Program-made: the position numbers and the translations under genes
The notes under the pieces: model-generated
What the model saw: the letters and a program-made list of their open reading frames with translations, nothing else
What the model was told of the DNA's origin: nothing
Databases searched by the model: none
From: Austropuccinia psidii
Lineage: Eukaryota > Basidiomycota > Pucciniomycetes > Pucciniales > Sphaerophragmiaceae
Assembly: GCA_023105745.1 (NCBI GenBank)
Contig: JALGQZ010000004.1
Span: 65,712,612 to 65,776,611, forward strand
DNA length: 64,000 bases
Direction of reading: 5' to 3'
Part shown: positions 20,654 to 32,819 of the stretch, piece by piece
Layout of the letters: each line of letters opens with the position of its first letter
Numbering within the stretch: the stretch's first letter is position 1

Positions 20654-22497
20654 TGTAAGGTGTGGATATGAAGCTTTGATTAAAAATCAAGTACTTTTCC
20701 TGTCCTCAAAATTTGTATAAGGTAAAAATAAATTAAAAATAGTAAGAAATATTATTTTTAAGAGAAAACACGCCAATTTTATTGTTTATAACTTTATTAT
20801 TATAGAACAATAATATTATAAAAATTTATTGTTTTACCCACAATAAAAATTTATCCAAAAAATACTCTACAAGAGATATTTTAAGGCTACAAAAGAAATT
20901 TCTACAAGAGCAATTTCAATTGGAATTAATTGAGCAATGAACTGCAAGCAATTAATTAAAGAACAGAGTTTTTAAAAAGAATATTAAAGAAAAAACACAC
21001 CCAAAAGTGACAAGAGTGAATTTGGAAACAAAGTGACAAAGTTTACAGTGATGAAAGATTCTTCAATTCACTTTTGGGGTGGTTCAGGGGTAAAAATGAT
21101 TATAAGAGTTACAAACAATGATTAAAATGATTTTTTCACGTGGTGAAAAGGTTCAAAATGATTTAAAAGAGGTGGTTGGAATCTTCTATTGATTGGTTTA
21201 ACAGTGTTTAAACTAATTAATAAAAGGAAAAGATTCTAACATGAAGAGAAAAGTGGGGCAAAGAAGACATTCTTTTATAGCCATCAATTTTCTTACTCCA
21301 AAAGTAAAATTAACTCTTGTCAGTCGTGGAAAAAAGTCTGATAACAGAAAAGCCAATTATGGCATCATTGAACCCTGGTTTGGACCAAAAAAGGGCTGGT
21401 TTAAGCCATTTTTAGCGATTTTTAGCCATTTTAGACCCTTGAATCAGCCATTACTATAGCAATACCTGGTCTAGAGCCTTCAAATCACGTCAGAATGTGT
21501 GTAAGACTTGTAGAAACAAGTTCAAACTGTTTTTACTATGATTGTTTTATCTTAAGGGTAGTTTTACCCTCTTGGCAACAGCTAAAACTATCCCAGTTGG
21601 TTTCAAAACCTCATCATCAATTGAGTCCACAGACCCTGTAACTCAATTCCAGGCCAAAAGTGATGAACTTTTGGGTAAATTTTGACATCCCACGCCTGTC
21701 AGCAAGGAATTTGGGGGTCTAGCTCCCCCTTAGAGCTGGAGTTCCTTTTCCCCCCCAAATTTGATCTTTCCAATTTATTTTTCCTTTAATTCTTCATCAT
21801 GTATTATACTTATAATTTAAATATGTAATTCAATTGACCTGTACAGTTCAATACAGCAATAATTGATACCTCATATGTAAATCAAAGTTCACTTATGTAT
21901 TACACGCGCACATTTTGACATTTCAATTGAATTCAATTGAAAATACTTCAATTCCTCATAACTTCTAAACAAAACACAAAACGTCAATTTTAACACAAAA
22001 ATTGACGGTTAACACCACATGTGGTGTGAATTAAATTAATGTTTTGAGGATTTTCAACTTTTGTATTGAAAATACTAAAAACTTAATTTAAGCTTATTTA
22101 GAGTTGAGTTACAGAAATTTCATCCAGAGGTGACCCCACCTGATTTTTTATGAGGAATCCAATGGTGAAATAATTTTTATATGTTTATTTATTGGATAAA
22201 AAGTTATAATAATTTTTATTTAACTTTTTTCCAAATTTGTTTATTTTTTTACAATTTTGTTAAAAATTAATTTTTACTTAATTTTTTCAAGTATAAATGT
22301 AATTTTGCAATTTCAAAATTTTAATGTAATTTCATTTTTATGTTGTAATCAAATTTTTAATTGTGAATATAATATTATATTTATTTATATATTAATTTTC
22401 ATTTTAATAATAAAAATATATTTATTTTATTTATATTTATATGTTAATTTTGTATTTGTGGTCTTTTGGGTATATGAAATTACCTCTAAGGCTCACA
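20654..22497 (+). repeat. Solo LTR-E inside B-plus gag
   Basis: 1844 bp from TGTAAGGTGTGG to GGCTCACA, flanked by perfect 5-bp duplications AGCCT (20649-20653 and 22498-22502). Its removal restores the Gag frame found in B-minus (KDKP-AALLNKDN). Ends resemble those of LTR-C and LTR-D. No internal domain. It contains CACGCCAATTTT, CACGTGGTG and CACGTCAGAAT motifs, and CTGTACAGTTCAATACAG at 21839-21856. No genes inside. Confidence 0.95.
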
Positions 22498-22682
22498 AGC
22501 CTGATGCTGCTCTCCTCAATAAGGACAATAAAGTAATTGGTTCTGAGAAGGAGAGGAGGATTGAAGAGGGGTGGTGTACTTATTGTGGTGGAAAGCACCC
22601 AATTGAGAGATGCTTCAAGAGACCTCAGAACAAGCCTGGGTCATCATCAAGAGGCTTCCCTAGCAATAAGGGAAAATCCTGA
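22498..22682 (+). pseudogene. B-plus gag, nucleocapsid end
   Basis: C-terminal Gag with the metal-binding knuckle CTYCGGKHPIERC near 22577-22615, spacing C-X2-C-X3-H-X4-C, one residue shorter than the classic finger. A basic tail follows (RPQNKPGSSSRGFPSNKGKS) and a TGA at 22680-22682. The same ending is present in B-minus. The pol frame begins by a -1 shift at the GGGAAAA heptamer. Confidence 0.9.
22670..22676 (+). promoter_or_regulatory. -1 frameshift heptamer GGGAAAA between gag and pol
   Basis: In the Gag frame it reads G-GGA-AAA, a canonical X-XXY-YYZ slippery site, three bases before the Gag TGA (22680-22682). Pol is in the -1 frame and is open across the site. The heptamer is kept in B-minus (46892-46898, minus) at the same spacing. 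Confidence 0.7.
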
Positions 22683-24794
22683 GTGGGGATCATGATGTGT
22701 TCAATGGTTCTCACTTATTTCCTTCAAGAGCACAATTGTGCACTCTGAATACTAGTTTCAAGAAATCTTTAAAGTTTCTTATTTTTTCTTCTGTCTCTGA
22801 TATTTTTTATAGTATTCTCATTGATTCTGGTGCTACAAACTCTTTTATTGAAAAGCATTTTGTTCTCAAGTACTCATTGACTCTGTCAGAGCTTCCTGAA
22901 AATATTCCTCTTTTCATTCTGGATTCTAATGAATCCCCTGCCTTGTTCATCACCCATTATACCAAGTGGGTAGTTGACTTACCTTCCTTCCCAAGCTTTG
23001 AATGGGACTTCTTTATCACAGATTCACCCAAGGGAGAAGACCTGATATTGGGCTATGATTTCCTTTACCATTTTAATCCCATTATTGATTGGAAAAATGA
23101 ATTGATCACCTATAATTCGAGTCATAAGGATTCTAGTGGTATTATTCCTTATACTAATAATGACTTGGCCACTGCTGTCCACAGTGTTGCTCTGGCTGGT
23201 GAAATTAAGAAAACTTCCCTTCCTTCTTCTGTCCATATCCCTTCCATCATTCCCTCTCAGTCATTACTTCCATTAAGAGATGAAGTCTTCAAAGAGATAA
23301 AGGATGTTGGACAAGATGTTGCCATATCTTCACTTCATCTCTTTCAAGGGGATATGGACCTTCCTCCTTTATCTTTTCATGCCTCCCTGGAGGAGCAGTG
23401 GGATGAGGAGGAAGAGCCAGAAGAAATTGAAACTGTGTTGAAGGTTGCCCCTTCTGCTTATCACCACTATTTGGATGTATTCTCCAAGGTGAAAGCAGAG
23501 AAAAGTCCTCCACACTGCACCTGTGATCACCATATTGAATTGGAGGGTCTTCCACCTCCAATTGGTGTTATCTACTCCTTATCAAATCAAGAGTCAGAAA
23601 CACTATGGGCCTACATTTCAGAGAATGTAGAGAAAGGTTTCATTAGATCAAGCTCCTCTTCAACAGGAGCACCTGTCCTTTTTGTTAAGAAGAAGGATGG
23701 AGGTCTTCTTTTGTGTGTTGATTACCGCAAACTTAATGCTGTTACTAGGAAGCACAGGTACCCTGTTTCTCCTATGAACCAGCTCCTTACCGTATTCAAC
23801 GGTTCCACTATCTTCTCCAAGATATACTTGCGTGGTGCATATAACCTTCTGAGAATCAAAGAAGGGGATGAGCACTTAACTGTCTTTAGAACCAAATATG
23901 GTAGTTATGAGTATTTGGTCATGCCATTTGGTTTGGCCAATGCTCCTGCTTCTTTCCAGAATCTAGTAAATGACATCTCTGCAGATTTCTTGGATGTGTT
24001 TGTTGTGGTTTATTTAGATGATATTATGGTCTTTTCCAGTTCTGAGGAGGAACATGTCAAACATGTGGCCTCTGTCCTCCAAAGACTGAGGGACAATAAT
24101 TTGTTTGCCAAAGCCTCCAAGTGTGTATTCTATGCCTCAAGTGTGGAATACTTGGGCTATGTTGTTTCAAGTGATGGCCTCAAGATGGATTCTTTAGAGG
24201 TTCAGCAAATCCTCAATTGGCCTCAGCCCAAGAACATCAAAACCCTTCAATATTTTCTTGGCTTTGCCAATTTTCATCATAGTTTCATTAAGAATTATTC
24301 TAAAAAAATCAGTTCTCTCACTTCCCTCCTTAAAAAAGATTCTCGTTTAATCTTCAATGAAGAAGCTCCCAGACAGTTTCAAGCACCCAACGAAGCTTTC
24401 ACCTCTGCTCCTATCTCATCCCACTTCAATCCTTCTCTACCTACTTTAGTAGAGACTGGTGCTTCTGATTATGCTTTGGGTGCTGTACTCGGCCAGGTGA
24501 ATGACTCAGGAAAGCATCCTATTGCATTTTATTGTCACAAGCTTCACCCAGATGATCTGAACTGTGAAATTCATGGCAAGGAACTCCTTGGCATAGTTTG
24601 GGCTCTCAAGCGGTGGAGAGCATTTCTTCTCTCTCTTTCCAATTCTTTTGAGGTCTTGACAGACCACTCTTCCTTGCAGTATTTTATGTCTTCCAAAGTT
24701 CTTACTCGTTGTCAGGCCCGTTGGGCTGAATTCCTTTCAGAATTTCACTTCACTATCACTTACTGCCCAGGCAGGCTGGCCACGTTACCAGATG
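22677..24794 (+). pseudogene. B-plus pol, part 1: protease, RT, RNase H
   Basis: Long uninterrupted frame after the slippery site. Protease ILIDSGATNSF near 22817; RT with VLFVKKKDGGLLLCVDYRKL, MPFGLANAPASFQ and the VVYLDDIMVFSS box near 24007; RNase H with ELLGIVWALKRW and LTDHSSLQYFM. Two catalytic residues are altered compared with B-minus: motif A reads FSKIYLRGAY (Tyr for Asp, near 23823) and RNase H reads VETGASDYALG (Gly for Asp). The frame is therefore open but the enzymes should be dead. It is cut by element C after LATLPD at 24794 and resumes at 35504. Confidence 0.93.
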
Positions 24795-26828
24795 TGTAAG
24801 GTTTGACTATGAAACAATAAGTAAAAATTACTAATTTTACTTATTGTACTATGAATGTCCTTATAAATGAAATAAAGAAGATAAAAAATAGTTATAATAA
24901 TAAAGAATTATTATAATTAAGGCATAAAAATGATTATATTATTAATAAAATATAATAATATAATTTATATTATAAAATATAATAATATAATTTATATTAT
25001 AAAATATAATATCATAAAATAAATATATTAATATAAAATAATTAATATATTTAAAATCACTTTATTATTGTTACAAACAAATAATAAAGGCGTGAAAAAT
25101 TGTTTTTTATTAATAAAAAACAATTAATAACAATAATATTACCAATATTAAAGTTATAGATTAGTATAAATACTATTTATATTAATTAAGGAATTATTAA
25201 AATAATAATAAAGAGAAAATAACCTACTTTTAACACTTACTTTAATAATTTTGTAATATTTTACGCCCAAAAAATATAAATACAAAGTTTTCAAATTGTA
25301 TTTACAATAAAAATAAAGAAAATTACTAATATTCTTGATTTTTACGTGGAAATGAGTTTTTTAGAGAGATTTTTAGCAAAAACAATTAAATAAATGACTT
25401 AATCACGTCAAAATAGATGATTATAACAAGGTGGTCTTTGGTCTTTAATAATATAATAGTTTTGTATATAAAGAATAAAGAAATTACCTTTGACTTAATT
25501 GATTTAATGTTTTTGATGCGTCTGGGGGAACACAGAGTAAAAAGAGCTCTATTTATAGTAAATACCTCCCTCCTAGAGTCCAACAGGCCTCTACTAGACG
25601 TGTAATGATCATATCCACTGGAATTGATCAATATCTTAAGGTTTGAGGATGATTACATCATGATCAAACCAGATTACATCATTATGACACCATTATTTAG
25701 AGTTATCACTATAACTCTAGGTTTGATGACATCAGAGGCTTGGCAGAACCCCAAAATTTGTGGATTTTATTAGTTTTAATCATAAACTAATAGTATTCAC
25801 CAATTGTATCACTCATTTGGCTGTTAAACCTAATTTAAGGTTACAGTAGGTAATCAAAACTGCTCAATTTAAGCTCAAACTTTGATCTTCAATAACTTTT
25901 AAGTTTTACACGCTAAAGCAAGTAAGAGAGTGAATGCTGATAGCCTGAAATAACCTTATTATGCTTCCAAGAGCCTTTCACTACATCATCAAAACTCTAA
26001 TTTGGATGATTTTTCTTGTAACTCATCTTTTCTGTCGAAATTTAATATTTTAAACTTCAAACCATGATTTCAGGGGGTTGTCCCCTGAATTTAATAATAA
26101 AAATTACATCATTCTTCGCAAATAAGCTAGTAGAATCCAACTGTGTACTTTTTTTTTAAGTTTGGACCACTTTCACAACAAAGTGGTCAACAGCTCTGTT
26201 GATTTTTATCAATATTTCATCATAGGTTTTAACCTTGATTATAATTTGTAAAATAAAGTTTATATCCGTCCTCTTAGAGTAATTACGTGGTAACTTTCTT
26301 TTTGGTTCATCACTCTATCTTGTATAGTTTAAGAGATATTAGCTATGATCCTTGAATATATGCGTTGACCAAAAAAGTGCATATATTCAGGTTAGTTCCT
26401 TAAGTATTAACTTTGGAAATTAGCTCATTAATTGTTTTATGTGTTAATTTTCATGGGGAATCCAATGGTACAATTTATTTTGCATGTTGTTTCATTGGTC
26501 CTTGAAATAAATAAGGATTTATGGTTTTTATAAGGTATTATTCCTTATAACTCATTAAATATTGACTTTACAGATATGCCATAAAAATGGTATATGTGTA
26601 TTTTACCATGTAGAATCCAATGGTCTACTTTATTTCACATGTTGACTCATTGGGTTTTAATTTAAACCAATTTTGGTACCAATTTATGGTATTTTTGTAT
26701 TTTTAAGGTAATTATTTTTAACGTATAATTATTCTAAGTAATTTTAGTATAATTATCTTAAAGGTATAATTATTCTGAGTCTTTCTTGTGACCTTATTGG
26801 GTATGTGGTCATATCTCAAAGGCTCACA
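24795..26828 (-). repeat. Gypsy-C 3' LTR
   Basis: 2034 bp, TGTAAGG to GGCTCACA, pairing with 33477-35503. It contains two tandem 27-bp AT units at 24951-25004 where the other LTR has one. On the minus strand a TATAAATAG box at 25549-25557 is a likely core promoter. CpGs are few and mostly in ACG context (CACGTCAAAATAG near 25405). Confidence 0.94.
25549..25557 (-). promoter_or_regulatory. TATA box in LTR-C
   Basis: Minus strand TTTACTATAAATAGAGCTC; identical in the other LTR at 34226-34234. A related GTATTTACTATAAATA occurs at about 55041-55056. Confidence 0.6.
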
Positions 26829-26850
26829 TTCCCTACCACCAAAAAAGATT
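26829..26850 (-). other. Gypsy-C polypurine tract
   Basis: Minus strand TTTTTTGGTGGTAGGGAA directly before the 3' LTR: the plus-strand primer site. Confidence 0.8.
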
Positions 26851-26946
26851 GTACCACAATCTGATATGTGTAATTAGGGTATCATCCACTGTCCTACCTC
26901 TTCAATAGACTTTGTTAGTCTTGAAGCTCAATAATGCTTAACTTTT

Positions 26947-29619
26947 CTATTTTTCAGGCTTTCTTTCATGTCTGAACCTTCTTAGTAGCTTATCAGCATT
27001 TGTTATATCTTTCTCAAGTAGCCATTCATCTTCTTGAGTTGAATTTCTATACCTTACAAGGTATTCCCTTTCTTTTTTGTTTCTTGTCCTTCTTTCCTTA
27101 AGGACTTTTACTATTTTCTTTTCTTCTCCTTCTTCCAAGGGGGGAATCTCAAGTGGGAGTTTATTTCTCAGTGGAAATAACTCCTTGTCACTTGAACTGT
27201 AAGGTTTTATCAGACTTACAGGGAAAGTCGGGTGTTTGTTCCTTAGTTCACCTGTGAGTTCCAATTGCACAGCATTGGGTCCATGAAGTGCTTTCATCAT
27301 AAATGGTCCTGTAAAGGAATCTTTCAATTTCTTTGGGCCTTTTATGTTATTGAAATTAAGGGTTGATACTAGGACCAAGTCTCCTATTTTGAAATCAGGT
27401 GGCTTATGACTTTTATCCCATCTTTCTTTTGCATATTTGAAAGAATCTTGCATACATCTGTTTGCATGGTGTCTTGCCTTGTCAAGAATTATCTTAAAGC
27501 TGCTTGCTGTTGGATGTATATCCACTAAGTCCTTTTTGAGGGTGTCATAAGGAAGTCTTGGATTCCAACCTTTTTCTAGCATTGCTGGTGTTTTTCCAGT
27601 AGAAGAATGGATTGATGTCTTATATGCTAGTTCAAGAGCTGGTATTAGTGTACACCAATCATGGGTAAAACCATCAGAATCTTTGAATTCTAGCCCATAA
27701 GCACAGAATCTTCTGATTATGTCCTCTAAGGTCTGTATCATTCTTTCTGCTAAACCATCAGTTTGGGGATGGTAAGCGGTTGAGAATGATAGCTTTGTCC
27801 CAAATAAGTTAAGGAGATTTGTCCATAATGCTGAAGTGAACTTTGGGTCTCTGTCACTTATAATATTCTGGAATAAGCCGGTATGGCTAATAACTTTATT
27901 CCATATCATTATGGCGATGTCCATAGCTGTGTCATCTTTATGACCTGGTAAGAACATGGGAGTTTTACTGTATCTGTCAATTAACACTAGGCATGCATTA
28001 TAACTCCTGTCTCCTCCTGGGGGTAAAGCTGTTACCCAGTCCATATGAACTATTTCCCATGGGGATTTCCGTTCTTGGATTTGGATCATCATTCCAAATT
28101 TCTTTCCTGTGGCTCTGTTGGCTTTTTGACATCTGTCACAGGTTTGGCAGTATTCTGTAACATCTTTCTTCCAATTTGGCCACCAAGAGCAGGTTTTCAC
28201 CCTCTCTAGTGTTCTATCTTCTGAAAGGTGTCCAGCTGCAACACTGTCATGACATTCATATAAAATAGTGTTTATCAGGGTTCTATCTGTTAAGACCATA
28301 ACACAGGTGTGTTTTGTTCTATGGTAAAGGATTCCATCAAGTAGGTGGAATCTTCCTTCATCATATGCCTTTTTCCATGTTTCATCTAGTTTTGATGAAA
28401 GTGATGAGTCTTTGCAGCCTTTCATTAGAAGTTGGCTTAAGATATGGCAATTTTTGTCTATCTTATAGCTTTCTTTAACTTGGTTAAAGAACTCTGTGCC
28501 AATATCTGTAACATATATTCCTTCTATATGGTGTTCTTCTTGTGGCACCCATGCTGGATTGTCAGAGGTATTTGCTAGAGCCCATCTGCTAAGACCATCT
28601 GCATTTTTATGGATATTACCAGATTTATGAACAATAGTCATATTTCCTCTGTATTCTTGGATAGCAATTTGCCATCTCAGCATATGTCTATTTGGAGTCT
28701 TCATATTTAATAGTGATTTCACAGCATTACAGTCTGTTATTACATCAAATACTGTACCATCTAAATAATAATGCAGTTTTTCTAAAGCCCACACTAAGCA
28801 TAAGCATTCCATTTGGCTGGCTCCATACCTTGCTTCTGTTGGTTTTATCTGCCTTGAAATGAAACAAATTGGTCCTTCCACTGGTTTATCATTGAAAATT
28901 TGTGTTTGATGAAGTGCAGCACCTAGTCCTTCTCCACAAGCATCAATGTATAGTTTGAAGGGTAGTTTCCAATCTGGCATTAGAAGAAATGGGGCATTTG
29001 TTAGTGAATTTTTCAATTCTTCATATGCCTTGACCCTTTCTTCAGTCATTTCATAAACTGTTTGTTGGTCACATAATTTATATAAGGATTTGGCAATTTT
29101 TGCAAAGTCCTTTATATGCTGTCTATAGTAACCAGCAAATCCTAAAAATGATTGCATTTCTTTTTTGGTTTGAGGCATTGGTTTAAGTAGTACTGCTGCT
29201 ACTTTATTTTTGTCTATGCCTAGACTAAGTCCAGATACAACATGTCCTAGTGCTTTTAATTCACTATATGCAAAATGACACTTTTTCAAGGAAATTTTCA
29301 TATTCACTTGGACTATTTTCTGTAGTACCCTTTCTAGTCTTGTAAGGTGATTTTCCCAAGTTTCTGAGCAAACTATGATATCATCAATATAGATAATTAA
29401 CCATCCTTCTGATAATTCTTCAGGAAATATGGTATTCATCATTCTTTGGTAATGGGAAGGTGCATTTTTTATCCCAAATGGCATTCTTAAGTATTCAAAA
29501 ATTCCACAGTGGACTATGATCCTCAGTAGTTTTTTGGCATTGTATGTTAAGACATTTTGATGAAAACCCTTTAAGGCATCCATAGCTGTAATGAACTTAG
29601 CTTGTGACAATTGTGTCAA
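26947..29619 (-). pseudogene. Gypsy-C RT, RNase H, integrase with chromodomain-like end
   Basis: 890 codons without a stop. RT from [16 protein letters not shown] (motif A Asp kept) through [14 protein letters not shown] and [13 protein letters not shown] (about 29385); RNase [37 protein letters not shown]; integrase finger H...H...CDRC; DDE core with D in [10 protein letters not shown] near 28040, D in [11 protein letters not shown] near 27845 and E in [12 protein letters not shown] near 27740; GPF module; and a tail REYLVRYRN....DEWLLEKDI like a weak chromodomain. It ends 119 bp before the LTR. The start codon given is internal: a frameshift near 29640 separates it from the upstream RT part. 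Catalytic residues look intact. Confidence 0.94.
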
Positions 29620-31667
29620 TGTCTCATGGATTCTAGGTATTGGATATCTTTTTGGAATGTATAGGTGTGCAGGGCTCTGAAGTCTCCTACCATCCTTGAT
29701 TTTCCATTATGCCAAGCTATAATGACAGGAGTAGTAACTTCTACCTGTTCATTATGTCCAACTTTTCTTAATACTCCAAGGTCCATTAATTCTTTAATGT
29801 GTACCTCTAAGGCTTCTCTAGCCCTTGGACTAGCTGGGTAAGCTGGTCTTCTTAGTAAGGTTGGGTAAGTCTTTTCCACATTAAGAATTATGTCTACTTA
29901 ATGCCCAATTATAGCACCTAGTGGCTCTTTGTTAGTTGCAAAGGCATCTTTATACTTAAATAAGAGGTTAATCAATTTTTCTTTCATTTTTTCTGTTAAT
30001 TCTTGATTGAATTCTGCCTCTTTAATTTGTTCAGATATAAAAAGTTCCTTTTCTGGAATCTTTTATTCCTTTTTAATAACTGTAATTTGTTTTTTTTTAT
30101 TTAAGAAGCCAAACTTTTGTCTCTTATTATCTCCTATAGTAAAATATCTATCCTTTTGGTTAGAGATATCTATACCATAGATTGATAAGTAGTCATTTCC
30201 CAGGATAAAGTGATTACTGGTACAGTTGTCCATTACCACAAATTTCACTTTAATTCTGACACATTGTGAAGGGTGAGGGAAAATAAGTGTTAAGTCAGTT
30301 ATTCCAAGGGGCATCATGCTTTCACTTGCACTACTAAATTTGACACCTTGGATTGGTATAGGTTTTTCTTGCCAGTCTGGAACAATTGTACTTAAATAAC
30401 GTTTACCAACACAGGTGCAATATGCTCCTGTATCCAAGTTCACCTTTGCTTCTTGGTTATCAACCATGACAATACTTATACTTGATTTTCCAGATGTATA
30501 CCCCATTCCTCTTGCAGGTTTGGTTTTATACAGTTTGGCATCTTGCACATTTGTCAGGTTTGTGTCAGATGTTCCAACTTGTGGTAAGTTTGAGTTGACA
30601 TCTAATACTTCATAAATTATATCAATATTGTTGATTTCTGCATTAATTATATTGATTTCATCACTTTCAGAAGTTTCTGATTCTTCTGTCTCTTTTTCAG
30701 AGTCTGATTCCTCCTCTTTGTTATTGTGTTTTTCTGTTTCCACAATTTAATTGATTTTTGCCTTTTTTAGGCAATTATTGGCTAAGTGTCCAATACCTCC
30801 ACATTTATGGCATGTTCTTTGCTCATTATTATTGGATGTACTGGGCTTGAAGGATTCTTTTAATTTATCTTTTTTGATAAATGGTTTATTTGGGCTTTTA
30901 ATGTCCAATTCCTTCAAAGTCCTGCCAATTTTTGTTCTTGTCACTATGTCTTCCAGTGCATTAATGTACTCTTCTGTGGAGCATGGTTCTATACACCTGC
31001 TTCTTAGGGCATGTTCTAGCTCTCCTCCACATTTTTTGAGTATTTTCATATGCACCATTTTTTGTGACATTTCTGGGTATAATGCATTAAGTCTTTCAAC
31101 TTGTTTTAAGAACCAGGTTAAAGGTTTATCTTTGTCTGGGTCAAAGAAAGAATTTTCAAATGCATTTTCTATTTTGTACCTCCAGGCATCATTTGCCCAC
31201 TTGGTAATTATTTCTTGTTTCCACAAAGACCAGGTATTTTTACCATTTGTTTGTCTTATGCCATAATACCATCTTTTTGCAGATTTCTCAAACAATGAAT
31301 GTAATCTTGCAGTGATTAATTCATCTGGTATTGCATAGTCTTCTTTTAACATGTCAATTGTTTTAATAAATGACATGTGGTCATATTCACCTTCTCCTGT
31401 GAATGTTGGCCATTCTTTCAGGTGAGGTGCTTCCTTCATTAAGACTTGGTTATTATCTTGGTGAATCAAGTCTGTTATAAAAGGATTTGTCAATTCCTCT
31501 TTTGTTTTAACAGGGCTTCTTATAGGGGAAAATGGAGTTGATAACTTTGGCATATTTAAATTAGTCTCATTCATTTTATCCATTTTTTCAGTAATAAGCC
31601 TTATTTCATTTTGAATATCATCTTTTAGATGCATTCTTGCTTCATCACTTTTTTCCACATGGTCCAA
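29616..31667 (-). pseudogene. Gypsy-C Gag, protease and RT start, one frame with three stops
   Basis: 31667-30747 (Gag), 30743-30063 (protease) and 29879-29616 (RT N-terminus) all lie in one frame, so Gag and Pol are fused as in family A. The breaks are single stops: at 30747-30749, 30063-30065 and about 29898. Gag holds FTGEGEYDHMSFIKTIDML and the finger CHKCGGIGHLANNC (about 30776-30818). An acidic Glu/Ser linker precedes protease NLDTGAYCTCV (about 30424-30440). RT begins YPTLLRRPAYPASPRA. The frame shifts near 29640. Confidence 0.9.
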
Positions 31668-31682
31668 AAGTAATTTTTGGTG

Positions 31683-32746
31683 TTATGAAGTCTTTTCTTC
31701 AAATTTTTCTACAGAAATAATTAATTTGTTTAATTTTTCTGTAAGATTGTCAATACTCACATCATAATTGATTGTCAAAGTTTTTTCTTTGATATCTCTT
31801 ATATATTTGTACAATTCTTGTTGTCCTTGTATCAATTTCTGAGTATTGTCAATTAATACTTTTGGTTTATTGTTTTCAATCATAAATTTTATGTTATCAA
31901 TTTCTTTCTTATTTTGTACAACAAGTTTGGTTAAAGATGATAAGCTATTATTTATTTCTTGGAAAGATAATAAGCTATTTTTAATGTCTTTAAGAGGTAA
32001 AATACTATTTTTAAGCTCTGTTAAAGTATTTACAACATCAGGAGACAAGGTTATTTCTTTGGGAAATGGGGTTGTCTCATTCTTTGTTCCTCTTTGTCTT
32101 TGAATTCCATCAAAGTTCTGGCCATGTTGAAAACATTGTCCATGGCATCTTTTTGGATTTTTGGGATCCTGTAGCTTGGGGAATATGGTTTCCTCCAATT
32201 CTTTTTCTTGTTCTTCTTCCCTTCTTGGGGAAGTGGGTTGGCTTGGGGCTTGCTGGTAGAAGCTACTGGGGCTTCTTCCTTGGTTGCCTCCCTCTTTTTG
32301 GTGTGGTAATCCTTGATTTTTTTGATTTGAGGTTTGGATGACAGTGGATTCCATCCATTGGAGTATTTCACTATCTCCTCCTCTTTGAGGAACTTTTTCA
32401 GGATGTGCCAGGAGTTCATCACTCCTTGGTGTATTTGAGGCAGCATTTCCCAATCTTTGTCCTTGTAAACTGTGTGATACTGCTTGTACTGGCTCATGTA
32501 GATGTCTATTTGAGCCCTCTGAATGTGATTTGTACCTATTTGAGTTACTCATACTTAGTTCCAATTCAGGTTCAGATATCATGGGCATTTCTGGGACTTG
32601 CCTTTGGGATAAGGCACTTCCTTGTGTGGATTCTGTTCCACTGGGGATATTGCCCTTTCTTTTCCCTTTTGAGGGATCAGTTCTACCTTGGAGTCCAGCT
32701 GCATCTGATTGGATGGAGTATTGGGAACCTCTTCTGGTAGTCATAG
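31683..32746 (-). CDS. Gypsy-C leader ORF, frame a (in frame with gag)
   Basis: 353-codon ORF starting ATG-ACT-ACC (MTTRRGSQYSIQ) and ending at TGA/TAA 31683-31685, 16 bases before the Gag ORF and in the same frame, so it is the N-terminal extension of Gag cut off by one stop. The first 220 residues are Ser/Gln/Pro-rich and look unstructured. The last 120 (LTELKNSILPLKDIKNSLL...NYDVSIDNLTEKLNKL) are regular, helical and coiled-coil-like, suitable for Gag multimerisation. It is joined upstream through a 73-bp intron. The low-complexity part overlaps frame b. Confidence 0.7.
32051..32497 (-). CDS. Gypsy-C leader ORF, frame b (+1 to gag), overlaps frame a
   Basis: 148-codon ORF from ATG at 32497 (MSQYKQYHTVYKDKDWEML), overlapping frame a. 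It has hydrophobic, helix-forming sequence (SWHILKKFLKEEEIVKY), the motif SNGWNPLSS, a Pro/Lys middle, and a basic block GKKNKKKNWRKPYSPSYRI, ending MRQPHFPKK. Upstream the frame is open to a TGA near 32548. The GWNP motif, the basic block and the relative frame match frame b of family A, though the rest has diverged. This supports an overlapping gene. Function unknown. Confidence 0.6.
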   Translation of the reverse strand: MSQYKQYHTVYKDKDWEMLPQIHQGVMNSWHILKKFLKEEEIVKYSNGWNPLSSKPQIKKIKDYHTKKREATKEEAPVASTSKPQANPLPQEGKKNKKKNWRKPYSPSYRIPKIQKDAMDNVFNMARTLMEFKDKEEQRMRQPHFPKK

Positions 32747-32819
32747 CTTAAGGAATAAGAAAAATAAAAGTATTTTAGAATAAAATTCTTTTTATGGCAA
32801 TTATAAAAGAGGTACGCAC
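32747..32819 (-). other. Probable intron in the Gypsy-C leader
   Basis: GAAG|GTGCGT donor and CTTATTCCTTAAG|CTATG acceptor on the minus strand. Removing 73 bp joins the upstream exon to frame a in frame (D-S-E-A-M-T-T-R-R). It sits in the same place as the family A leader intron. Confidence 0.65.

Noticed and set aside
22257..22497. Start of a 141-codon plus-strand ORF before the B-plus zinc finger
   Set aside because: The first 80 codons lie in solo LTR-E; only the part after 22498 is Gag.
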